Positions 8,138 through 14,373 of a stretch of DNA of 15,926 nt are shown one piece after another. Position numbers and translations under genes: made by a program. Source of the stretch: Candidatus Dojkabacteria bacterium UBA5232 (lineage in GTDB: Bacteria > Patescibacteriota > Dojkabacteria > SC72); contig DHUO01000022.1 in assembly GCA_002409215.1 (NCBI GenBank), positions 1-15,926 of the forward strand, read 5' to 3'. Numbering within the stretch: the stretch's first letter is position 1; each line of letters starts with the position of its first letter. The notes beneath the pieces were generated by a model. That model was not told the origin of the DNA and did not search any database. It saw only the letters and a list, made by a program, of their open reading frames with translations.

Positions 8138-8146
8138 ATTATACCA
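8138..8146 (-). promoter_or_regulatory. Extended -10 promoter of tRNA-Ser
   Basis: TGG followed by TATAAT, 10 nt before the mature 5' end of the tRNA, giving a leader of about 4 nt. No good -35 hexamer at 16-18 nt. The conserved repeat box ending at 8153 lies 9 nt upstream of the -10. Confidence 0.7.
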
Positions 8147-8152
8147 CATGTA

Positions 8153-8229
8153 CAGACCTGGTCGGTATATTTTTCCTTATCGCTAAGATATTATTCCTCA
8201 CTTTTAATAGGTTTTTAATCTTCCTATGG
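8153..8229 (-). repeat. 77-bp direct repeat, copy 1
   Basis: Aligns without gaps to 9011-9087 (59 of 77 identical by my count). Conservation is at both ends: on the - strand CCATAG-AAGATTAAAA at the gene-side end and a 29-nt block (27 identical) ending TACCGACCAGGTCTG, with a diverged middle of fixed length. It starts 14 nt after the ABC stop codon and ends 9 nt before the -10 of tRNA-Ser. GACCAGGTC inside is a 4-1-4 palindrome. Could be a terminator/regulator module or a duplication scar. Confidence 0.8.
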
Positions 8230-8243
8230 GACACTCCAAGAAG

Positions 8244-8987
8244 CTAAGATACAAGCATGTTTCTTACAACCTCCTCTAAAGATACCCCTGGAAACTTAGA
8301 TGTTAGCGTAGTGAGCTCACCATCATAGAGAATAGATCCACTGTCAATCACTATCACTCTCTTACATAAGTCTTTTATATCCTCCATATTATGACTAGTG
8401 AGGATTATAGTTGAATGATAATTCTGATGGTACTCTGCAAGGAAATCTCTTAGATTTTTCTGAGATATTACATCCAATCCCAACGTAGGCTCATCTAAAA
8501 AAATCAACTCTGGAGTATGAAGAAGAGACGCTATAAGTTCACATTTCATCCTTTCTCCTAGAGAAAGCTTCATAACAGGAATGTCTAACAAATCCTTAAT
8601 ATCTAACCTTCTAACCATTTCATTAAGAATATTCTTATACTTAATGTCATCTATTTGATATATCTCCTTATTCAGCAAAAAGGTCTCATTAGCAGGTAAC
8701 TCCCACCATAGTTGACTCCTATTCCCCATAACCATAGATATTTTTTGTAGAAAATCGTAGTTCCTCTCTGAAGGAATATATCCCAGAACCTCCACATCAC
8801 CTTTATCAGGAACTAGCAAGCCAGAAAGACACTTCAAAGTAGTTGTTTTCCCTGCTCCATTTTTGCCAATAAAGCCAACCAATTCTCCCTCTGGAACATT
8901 GAAACTAAGGTCATTAACAGCAACAACATTCTTCTTTGCAACATTGAATGTCTTCCTTAGACCCTTCACAGTTATCGCATATTTCAT
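8244..8987 (-). CDS. ABC transporter ATP-binding protein (COG4586-like, ABC-2 type exporter)
   Basis: A 247-residue ATPase that would power a membrane exporter. Walker A is GKNGAGKTT (41-49), the Q-loop MVMGNRSQLWWELPANETF has Gln92 and the two Trp typical of the COG4586 subgroup, the signature is LSLGER (141-146), Walker B LIFLDE (161-166) and the switch His199. The start at 8987 is preferred over an in-frame ATG five codons upstream because that upstream codon overlaps the -10 (TATACT). The -10 ends 5 nt before the chosen ATG, giving a leaderless message. Relatives normally sit beside two permease genes; none is present here, so its membrane partner must be elsewhere. It is bracketed by the two 77-bp repeats. 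Confidence 0.88.
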   Translation of the reverse strand: MKYAITVKGLRKTFNVAKKNVVAVNDLSFNVPEGELVGFIGKNGAGKTTTLKCLSGLLVPDKGDVEVLGYIPSERNYDFLQKISMVMGNRSQLWWELPANETFLLNKEIYQIDDIKYKNILNEMVRRLDIKDLLDIPVMKLSLGERMKCELIASLLHTPELIFLDEPTLGLDVISQKNLRDFLAEYHQNYHSTIILTSHNMEDIKDLCKRVIVIDSGSILYDGELTTLTSKFPGVSLEEVVRNMLVS

Positions 8988-8992
8988 AGATA

Positions 8993-9001
8993 AGTATAGC
9001 A
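8993..9001 (-). promoter_or_regulatory. Extended -10 promoter of the ABC gene, leaderless
   Basis: TGC followed by TATACT, then 5 nt (TATCT) and the ATG. Transcription would begin at or next to the start codon. No -35 match; the conserved block of repeat copy 2 ends 12 nt upstream of the -10. Confidence 0.6.
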
Positions 9002-9010
9002 TAAATTAAT

Positions 9011-9087
9011 CAGACCTGGTCGGTAGATTTATCCTTATCAGAAGGAGATTAATCTTGCGTTTTTACCTTTTTTTAATCTTACTATGG
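9011..9087 (-). repeat. 77-bp direct repeat, copy 2
   Basis: Same orientation and length as 8153-8229, offset exactly 858 bp. It starts 4 nt after the RNase HIII stop codon and ends 12 nt before the -10 of the ABC gene. The first 15 bases on the + strand (CAGACCTGGTCGGTA) and TTTTAATCTT near the other end are identical in both copies. Confidence 0.8.
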
Positions 9088-9091
9088 CCAC

Positions 9092-9991
9092 TTACAATAA
9101 ATCAGAAAGAACCTGCTTTGTTGTCCTAAATGAGACTTTTGCAACCTTCTTAAGCTCACTAGCTCCATGCTTTGCAACAAAATCCTTTGCCTGTTCAATA
9201 ACATGAGATGCACCTTTTGGAAATTTGAAATAATACTCCTCTCCCATCTTCTCCATCTCTTCTAAAAATATACCCCTAGCTAAGATAGAGGCACAAGCAA
9301 CTGCAATATCAGATTCTCCTTTGTGATACTGTTTAAAATTTGCTGCTTTTCCCAAGTCTCCAAGTTCATCCTTCACCCTACTCTCCTTGTTTGAAAACTG
9401 ATCAATTACTACACTATCACACTTAATTCCCTTTTCATTCAAATCTTTCAATCCCATTTCAATAACTTTGGAGTGTTGCCTTGCCAAAAGTAATCCGACA
9501 TTACCCATCTGCTCGACCAACTCATTATACTCCTCTGGCATAACGATTGAAGGATAGTAGTACTCATAATCCTTCATCTGCTCATACATTTTCATAATTT
9601 TCGCATCCGAAAACTTTTTTGAATCCCCTACACCAAGTTTTGTAAATTTCTCTGCAAACTCCTCATTAACAAAACAAGCAACTACCACAAGTGGACCAAA
9701 ATAGTCACCTTTTCCAACCTCATCAACACCAATATGTGGCTTAACGCCAACTTTCTTAACTTGAACTCCTCCTTGAATTTTAGAAATAATGTCATCAAAC
9801 TCCTCATTACCTTGAAAAACTAATTTCCTGCTGGTGTACAAGATAGCAACAGAACCATTATCATTATCCATCCTAAAAACAACATATTCATTATCCATCG
9901 GTTCCTTCCTCCAACCAGCATCCCTAAAGAGTTTCTCCAAACCTAAACACTCATCTAAACTTAATTTTATTGAAACTGTATTTTGACTCAT
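9092..9991 (-). CDS. rnhC: Ribonuclease HIII
   Basis: Cleaves the RNA strand of RNA-DNA hybrids in the cytoplasm. The 299-residue protein has an N-terminal TBP-like substrate-binding domain (about 1-80), absent from RNase HII, and then the catalytic RNase H fold. GVDEVGKGDYFGPLVV gives the metal ligands Asp90 and Glu91; DSKKFSD (123-129), VVIDQF with Asp197 and GESDIAVACASILAR with Asp228 follow family order. Its start codon overlaps the cysS stop as TAATG, with no separate Shine-Dalgarno site, implying translational coupling. RNase HIII is well known in Firmicutes and scattered in other phyla but is not typical of Bacteroidota, which supports a different origin for this half of the window. 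Confidence 0.93.
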   Translation of the reverse strand: MSQNTVSIKLSLDECLGLEKLFRDAGWRKEPMDNEYVVFRMDNDNGSVAILYTSRKLVFQGNEEFDDIISKIQGGVQVKKVGVKPHIGVDEVGKGDYFGPLVVVACFVNEEFAEKFTKLGVGDSKKFSDAKIMKMYEQMKDYEYYYPSIVMPEEYNELVEQMGNVGLLLARQHSKVIEMGLKDLNEKGIKCDSVVIDQFSNKESRVKDELGDLGKAANFKQYHKGESDIAVACASILARGIFLEEMEKMGEEYYFKFPKGASHVIEQAKDFVAKHGASELKKVAKVSFRTTKQVLSDLL

Positions 9992-11445
9992 TATATTTTA
10001 CTTACAACTTGACCTTCAGGAGTGTCCGAAACTAAATATCCCAATTCCTTAATTTCATCCCTTACACTATCCGCCAAAGCATAATCCTTTTGCCTTTTTG
10101 CTTCCAATCTTTTTTCTAAAAGTTCATCTAATCTATCATCCATTACTTGACCATTCCCCTTTTCTTCATTAAGAATTGAATCGAGATTCAAAGCCAAAAC
10201 CTTATCAAAATCCAATATTGTTGCCAACTTATCCTCATCCTTCTGATCAGATTTTAACAACTCATTAATCAATGCCAATACTCCAGACATATTAAGATTG
10301 TTTTCAAGATCTTTTTTGAAAAGCTCAACATATGCAGGTAATACCTTACCTACCTTGCTTCCTAACTCTTTAATCTTTTTAAGTAATGCAAGCCTTGAAT
10401 TTCTTGCTCCATCTAATGCATCTATGGAGAAGTTCATTTTTGCACGGTAATTAACAGAAAGGAAAAGATACCTAACATCCATTGCTTCATACCCTAACTC
10501 TAAAACTTCAGGCAATGTATCCGCACCTTTGCTTTTTGAAAGCTTCTCATTATCCTTGTTTACCAACCATTCATTATGTATCCAATACTTAACAACTGGA
10601 TGACCAAAAGCTCCAATATTCTGAGCTCTTTCATTTGAGTGATGTACTGGAATATGATCTATACCACCTGTGTGAATATCAAAGCTTTCACCTAATATTG
10701 CAGTACCCATTGCTGAACATTCAATATGCCAACCGGGGAAACCGTCTCCCCAAGGTGATGACCAATTCATTATGTGATCCTCATACTTACCAACTTTTTT
10801 CATCCAAAGTACAAAATCAGCTGGATTTCTCTTCTCTGGATCAACGCCAACCTCTTCTCTCACACCAATCTTTTTCTCACTTAAATCTTGACCTGTAAAA
10901 ATGTTGTAGTCAGGAACTTTTGTTACATCAAAATATATTGCCTGTTTTGTCTCGTATGTATATCCCCTTCCCTCCATCTTCTTCACAATCTCAATCATCT
11001 CTTCAATGTACTCTGTTGCCCTAGTCCAACCGTACTCTGAAACAGTCTCAAAATTCATCCCAGCAGGAATTTCTTTACCATTAGGTGCTAAGATATTTAG
11101 TTTCCTGTAGTCATCTAGTACCGTATCAATATATTTATTTGCGATATCAATGGGTTGCAAGCCCTCTCTTTCTGCTTGTCTATCCATCTTGTCTGTACCG
11201 AAATCATCACCAAAATCATCTTGTGAAGTCATATGTCCAACATCTGTAATATTCATTACCCTTTCAACTTTGTAACCTAGATAGAGTAATGCTCTATGAA
11301 GAATGTCCCAGTTAACATATGCTCGGATATTTCCAAGATGCATTCTAAAGTACACTGTAGGTCCACAATTGTACATCGTGATTACACCCTTCTTGTTGGG
11401 CTCAATCTTAACAATTTCCCTATCTAATGTTGAGTAGAGTTTCAT
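9991..11445 (-). CDS. cysS: Cysteine--tRNA ligase
   Basis: Class I aminoacyl-tRNA synthetase charging tRNA-Cys in the cytoplasm. The 484-residue length is normal. YNCGPTVY holds zinc ligand Cys27; the HIGH-equivalent is HLGN (36-39); WHIECSAM gives Cys243, and GGIDHIPVHHSNERAQ gives His268 and Glu272, completing the zinc site; KLSKS (301-305) is the KMSKS loop. The C-terminal part (about 350-484) is the helical anticodon-binding domain with the usual RxxKDYALADSVRDEL-like helix (KRQKDYALADSVRDEIKEL). It overlaps the recR stop as TAATG and has its own strong AAGGAGGG site inside recR, so it is both coupled and independently initiated. Codons for Arg are mostly AGA/AGG where I sampled. Confidence 0.97.
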   Translation of the reverse strand: MKLYSTLDREIVKIEPNKKGVITMYNCGPTVYFRMHLGNIRAYVNWDILHRALLYLGYKVERVMNITDVGHMTSQDDFGDDFGTDKMDRQAEREGLQPIDIANKYIDTVLDDYRKLNILAPNGKEIPAGMNFETVSEYGWTRATEYIEEMIEIVKKMEGRGYTYETKQAIYFDVTKVPDYNIFTGQDLSEKKIGVREEVGVDPEKRNPADFVLWMKKVGKYEDHIMNWSSPWGDGFPGWHIECSAMGTAILGESFDIHTGGIDHIPVHHSNERAQNIGAFGHPVVKYWIHNEWLVNKDNEKLSKSKGADTLPEVLELGYEAMDVRYLFLSVNYRAKMNFSIDALDGARNSRLALLKKIKELGSKVGKVLPAYVELFKKDLENNLNMSGVLALINELLKSDQKDEDKLATILDFDKVLALNLDSILNEEKGNGQVMDDRLDELLEKRLEAKRQKDYALADSVRDEIKELGYLVSDTPEGQVVSKI

Positions 11446-12068
11446 TAAAAATCCCTCCTTCCTTCCAATGCTTTCTTCAAAGTTAATCTATCTGCATACT
11501 CTAAGTCTGCACCGGTTGGCAATCCCATTGCCAATCTCGTTATCTTTAGTTTACCCTCTTTTAGCAAAGTTTTAAACAGATCATATATGTAGCTAGCTGT
11601 TGCCTCTCCTTCTAAACTTGGATTTGTTGCAATGATAATCTCTAATTCATCCACATCGCTGAGCAATTCAACAACTCTCTCCTTTAATTCCTTAAATCTT
11701 AATTCTTCAGAAGTAATACCATCCGCAGGAGATATTACTCCACCAAGTACGAAATATACTCCATCATATACTCCTGAATTCTCAAAAGCCACAACATCTA
11801 AAGGTTCCTCTACTACACATAATCTGTCTTTTTTCCTTAAGGGACTAGAACATATATTACACTCCTTTTGATCTGCAACATTAAAACACTTTGTGCAATT
11901 AACTACGCTCTCATCCATTTCAACAAGAGCATTTGCTAGTTTCGTTGCATCTTGGTTGGGAGACCTAAGATAGTGATATGCCATTCTAGAAGCAGATTTA
12001 GGACCAACTCCTGGTAATCTTCCAAACTCATCTATTACCTTTTGTACACTTTTGGGTAATATTGACAT
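11445..12068 (-). CDS. recR: Recombination mediator RecR
   Basis: Ring-forming DNA-binding protein that with RecO/RecF loads RecA at gaps. The 207-residue protein has a helix-hairpin-helix (LPGVGPKSASRMAYHYL, 18-34), a C4 zinc finger with Cys58, Cys61, Cys70 and Cys73, and a Toprim domain (LCVVEEPLDVVAFE, 83-96, and IIATNPSLEGEATA). It ends in LAMGLPTGADLEYADRLTLKKALEGR, the conserved Walker-B-like tail. It follows ybaB after a 2-nt gap without a Shine-Dalgarno site. The ybaB-recR pair normally stands right after dnaX; here four other genes intervene. Confidence 0.97.
   Translation of the reverse strand: MSILPKSVQKVIDEFGRLPGVGPKSASRMAYHYLRSPNQDATKLANALVEMDESVVNCTKCFNVADQKECNICSSPLRKKDRLCVVEEPLDVVAFENSGVYDGVYFVLGGVISPADGITSEELRFKELKERVVELLSDVDELEIIIATNPSLEGEATASYIYDLFKTLLKEGKLKITRLAMGLPTGADLEYADRLTLKKALEGRRDF
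11453..11460 (-). promoter_or_regulatory. Strong Shine-Dalgarno site of cysS
   Basis: AAGGAGGG lies in the last codons of recR, 7 nt before the cysS ATG. It is the only clear Shine-Dalgarno site I found in the right-hand segment, where other genes start leaderless or by overlap. Confidence 0.75.
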
Positions 12069-12070
12069 AA

Positions 12071-12370
12071 TTACTTACCAAACATACTTTTAATTTGATC
12101 CAAATCAATATCCTGAACCATCTCTTTTTGAAGTTTCTTTTGATAGTCTTTGAATGCCTCCTTAAATCCTTTTCTAATCTGATCCATCATATCTGGATCT
12201 AAGTACTCTTCATCAATATGTACATCCTCAAACTCTTGTGCTCCATTCATGTATATTGTAATCATTCCATTCTTAGATTCACCTTTTACCTTTCTCTCTC
12301 TCATCTTATTCTGCATCTTTTTAGCCTCATTTTGCATTTTTATTAATTCTATTGGATTTGGTAATGCCAT
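12071..12370 (-). CDS. ybaB: YbaB/EbfC family nucleoid-associated protein
   Basis: A 99-residue DNA-binding protein that dimerises into a tweezer-like fold and is nearly always encoded beside recR. It begins with NPIELIKMQNEAKKMQNKMRE, the amphipathic first helix, then the central strands (VKGESKNGMITIYMNGAQEFEDVHIDEEYL) and a C-terminal helix. Length is normal (about 100-110). It probably starts the ybaB-recR-cysS-rnhC transcript: a TATAAT lies at 12406-12411, which would give a leader of about 29 nt. No Shine-Dalgarno site precedes the ATG. Confidence 0.92.
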   Translation of the reverse strand: MALPNPIELIKMQNEAKKMQNKMRERKVKGESKNGMITIYMNGAQEFEDVHIDEEYLDPDMMDQIRKGFKEAFKDYQKKLQKEMVQDIDLDQIKSMFGK

Positions 12371-12405
12371 TTTTATGAAAAAATATAATTTAGATATGCA
12401 TGGGT

Positions 12406-12411
12406 ATTATA
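12406..12411 (-). promoter_or_regulatory. Probable -10 of the ybaB-recR-cysS-rnhC operon
   Basis: A perfect TATAAT preceded directly by TG, 35 nt before the ybaB ATG. A -35 is not recognisable. An ATG 4 nt after the hexamer opens only a 3-codon frame, so the real start is the downstream ATG. Confidence 0.5.
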
Positions 12412-12462
12412 CATTAAAAATTGATAGAAGAGATATGTATACATTTTTCTATGTTACATCAC

Positions 12463-12960
12463 TTATTTTAGAAGATTCTTACAAATCCTCAAGAATGTTT
12501 TATATTCTTCCGTTTCTCCTAACCAAGGTATTAGTTTAAGTGTATCCTTAATATTGTAACAATTTACATACTTTACGACATCTTCGCTTCTCTGAATTTC
12601 ATCTTCGTTACTTATACCTAGTTTCAACTCATTAGAGTCTTTATCACATACAACAAGGTATCTAATTTGCAGATAAGATGGTTTGTCTTCTGAGACTATT
12701 TCATAATAACCAAAAAATTCTTTTTTCATATTAGAAATATCTAATGATGTTTCTTCGAAAACTTCACGAGTTAAAGTTTCTAACAAACTTTCTCCTGAAT
12801 TGGGTTTTCCTCCAGGAAATTGCCATTTCACATTATCTTTCGAAACTAATACTAAATGCCCATCCTTTGTTACAATCCACCCATATACCTGTTTTACTTC
12901 TAGTGAGGTATGCTCACTCTTAATTTTATTTGATTCGTTCCATTTTAATAAAGTTGCCAT
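12463..12960 (-). CDS. Nudix hydrolase
   Basis: A 165-residue enzyme expected to hydrolyse a nucleoside diphosphate linked to another group. The Nudix box runs from Gly51 to Leu73: G-x5-E57-x7-R65-E66-V-F-E69-E70-T-S72-L, in which the usual Gly before the last hydrophobic residue is Ser72. The metal-binding Glu residues are all present. WQFPGGKPNSGE resembles MutT-like ADP-ribose or dNTP pyrophosphatases, but substrate cannot be read from sequence. It has its own TATAAT promoter 7 nt before the ATG, and the 92-nt gap to ybaB holds another promoter. This makes it a separate unit from the recR operon. Confidence 0.9.
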   Translation of the reverse strand: MATLLKWNESNKIKSEHTSLEVKQVYGWIVTKDGHLVLVSKDNVKWQFPGGKPNSGESLLETLTREVFEETSLDISNMKKEFFGYYEIVSEDKPSYLQIRYLVVCDKDSNELKLGISNEDEIQRSEDVVKYVNCYNIKDTLKLIPWLGETEEYKTFLRICKNLLK

Positions 12961-12967
12961 AATATTT

Positions 12968-12997
12968 ATTATATTATTCTTTATATCTCACAATCAA
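12968..12997 (-). promoter_or_regulatory. Promoter of the Nudix gene, probably leaderless
   Basis: TTGATT (12992-12997), an 18-nt spacer and TATAAT (12968-12973), then 7 nt to the ATG, so transcription should begin at the start codon or one base before it. Confidence 0.6.
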
Positions 12998-13012
12998 GAA
13001 ATAAAGAGAACA

Positions 13013-13531
13013 TTACAAAGTTATCTTAATGTCTCTTTCCTTTACTAGTTCTTCAACATATTCCTCTAATTTTCCCAAACCTATTTTCTCTCTCCTCTCA
13101 TTTACTCTTTTAAAATCATATATCTCTTTAACTTTATACACACCTTCTCTTCCTTCAACCAACTCAAATTGTGTACCATATAACTGCTTCTTACCTTCAT
13201 ATATCCTTACTCTATCTACTAATTGTGCATAGTTTAGAGTATTGATATTTTCTAAATCTTCTTTCATTAAAGAAAGATATTTTTTCATAAAGAGGTGCTC
13301 CTCTTTGGGCATATGCTGAACAATCAAAAATGCTGCTAATTGAACATCTTTACCATACTTGGATGATATATATCCTCTTTCTTTAAATATTTTCTTAAAT
13401 TTCTCCCTATTCTCTTCATCTTTTTCTCTCATTTTTTCAAAACTCTTATCTGTTAAAGTTTTTAGATAGTTATTTCTAAGAGACTGATCCTCTTGAGCCA
13501 TTTTTAAGATCTGTTTTTTGAAATTGATCAT
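13013..13531 (-). CDS. DUF6624-like protein
   Basis: A 172-residue protein, probably cytoplasmic: no signal peptide or membrane helix. The pattern MAQEDQSLRNNYL, then ERGYISSKYGKDVQLAAFLIVQHMPKEEHLFMKKYLSLM, and LVDRVRIYEGKKQLYGTQ, matches my recollection of the DUF6624 family, whose function is unknown. The family's conserved QH pair and the terminal YGTQ strand are kept. The middle is highly charged (EKMREKDEENREKFKKIFKE). A start at the in-frame ATG of MAQEDQ, ten codons later, is equally possible, since neither has a Shine-Dalgarno site. It is divergent from the Fic gene, with 116 nt between the start codons, and 52 nt before the Nudix gene. Confidence 0.7.
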   Translation of the reverse strand: MINFKKQILKMAQEDQSLRNNYLKTLTDKSFEKMREKDEENREKFKKIFKERGYISSKYGKDVQLAAFLIVQHMPKEEHLFMKKYLSLMKEDLENINTLNYAQLVDRVRIYEGKKQLYGTQFELVEGREGVYKVKEIYDFKRVNERREKIGLGKLEEYVEELVKERDIKITL

Positions 13532-13578
13532 TTGTTTTAAAATTTTGTAAAAACTACGGCTAGGAGGTAAAACATAAT

Positions 13579-13584
13579 ATTATA
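13579..13584 (-). promoter_or_regulatory. Probable -10 of the DUF6624-like gene
   Basis: TATAAT preceded by TTG, 47 nt before the ATG at 13531, predicting a leader of about 40 nt. No -35 match. Confidence 0.45.
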
Positions 13585-13633
13585 CAATATTAAAGATATT
13601 AAGGAGGATTTAAGCTCATAGATTCCTCTAAAA

Positions 13634-13642
13634 TGGTATAAT
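13634..13642 (+). promoter_or_regulatory. Extended -10 promoter of the Fic gene, leaderless
   Basis: TGG followed by TATAAT, then 5 nt (ATAAG) and the ATG at 13648. No -35 hexamer. Same geometry as the promoters at 8993-9001 and 14943-14951. Confidence 0.7.
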
Positions 13643-13647
13643 ATAAG

Positions 13648-14370
13648 ATGGAAAACAAACATAACATACTAGAAATCCTCCAAGATCAGAAAGCCTCCAA
13701 ACTAAGTGGTAACCTCTATGAATACAGTGCTGTAAAGTTTTCATACAATACAAATAAAATAGAAGGCAGTACTCTAAGTGAAGAAGACACTAGAGGTATA
13801 TTCCATAACAACACACTACTTACAAGTGGACAGATGAATATCGATGACATTATCGAAATGAAAAACCAACTCTCCATGTTCGACTATATGTTAGATATTG
13901 CTAAAGAAAAATTAACAGAAGAAATGATTAAAAAGTTCCACTCAATCCTTAAAAGTAATACTTCTGATGAAAAAAAAGATTGGTTTAATGTTGGTAAATA
14001 CAAAAAATTAGCAAATACTGTTGGTGGAAAAGATACTACTAATCCTAAAGATGTATCTAAAGAAATGAAGAAGTTACTAGATAGCTACAATGCAAAGAAT
14101 GAGATAAAGATTGAGGATATAATACAATTACATTTTGAATTTGAAAAAATACATCCTTTTCAAGATGGTAATGGAAGAGTTGGTAGAATAATTATGTTTA
14201 AGGAGTGTTTAAAACATTCTATTATTCCCTTTATTATCCAAAATGAAAACAAACAGTACTATTACAGAGGTTTAAGTGAGTATGAAAATGAGAAAGGTTA
14301 CTTAATTGATACATGCCTATCTGCACAAGATGAATATAAAAATGCTGTTAAGAAATTTTTAGAAAACTAA
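13648..14370 (+). CDS. Fic domain protein, class II (self-inhibited AMP transferase)
   Basis: A 240-residue protein expected to transfer AMP (or another nucleotide moiety) from a nucleotide to a protein hydroxyl. The catalytic motif HPFQDGNGRVGR (169-180) is complete, with His169, Asp173, Asn175 and Arg180. An N-terminal inhibitory helix carries T-x-x-x-E-G (Thr35 to Gly40; Glu39 is the expected blocking residue), which defines class II Fic proteins that restrain themselves. No partner antitoxin is therefore needed, and none is visible. No C-terminal winged-helix is evident. It is the only + strand gene of the right-hand segment and converges on the next gene with a 3-nt gap. The target is unknown. 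Confidence 0.92.
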   Translation: MENKHNILEILQDQKASKLSGNLYEYSAVKFSYNTNKIEGSTLSEEDTRGIFHNNTLLTSGQMNIDDIIEMKNQLSMFDYMLDIAKEKLTEEMIKKFHSILKSNTSDEKKDWFNVGKYKKLANTVGGKDTTNPKDVSKEMKKLLDSYNAKNEIKIEDIIQLHFEFEKIHPFQDGNGRVGRIIMFKECLKHSIIPFIIQNENKQYYYRGLSEYENEKGYLIDTCLSAQDEYKNAVKKFLEN

Positions 14371-14373
14371 ACC

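Noticed and set aside
7860..8186. An open frame on the + strand running from ExbB across the tRNA gene
   Set aside because: It reads antisense through ExbB and the tRNA-Ser; the GETGIRTLGTE-like peptide is a well-known false product of tRNA genes.
8039..8229. tRNA-Ser as an integration (att) site of a mobile island
   Set aside because: No integrase, phage or plasmid gene is present and no second copy of the tRNA 3' end is seen in the window.
9041..9075. Rho-independent terminator after rnhC
   Set aside because: AGATTAATCT is a palindrome without a loop and the neighbouring T runs have no GC-rich stem; no hairpin could be drawn.
13601..13608. AAGGAGGA on the + strand as a Shine-Dalgarno site
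   Set aside because: No start codon with an open frame follows at a suitable distance, and it lies upstream of the Fic promoter.
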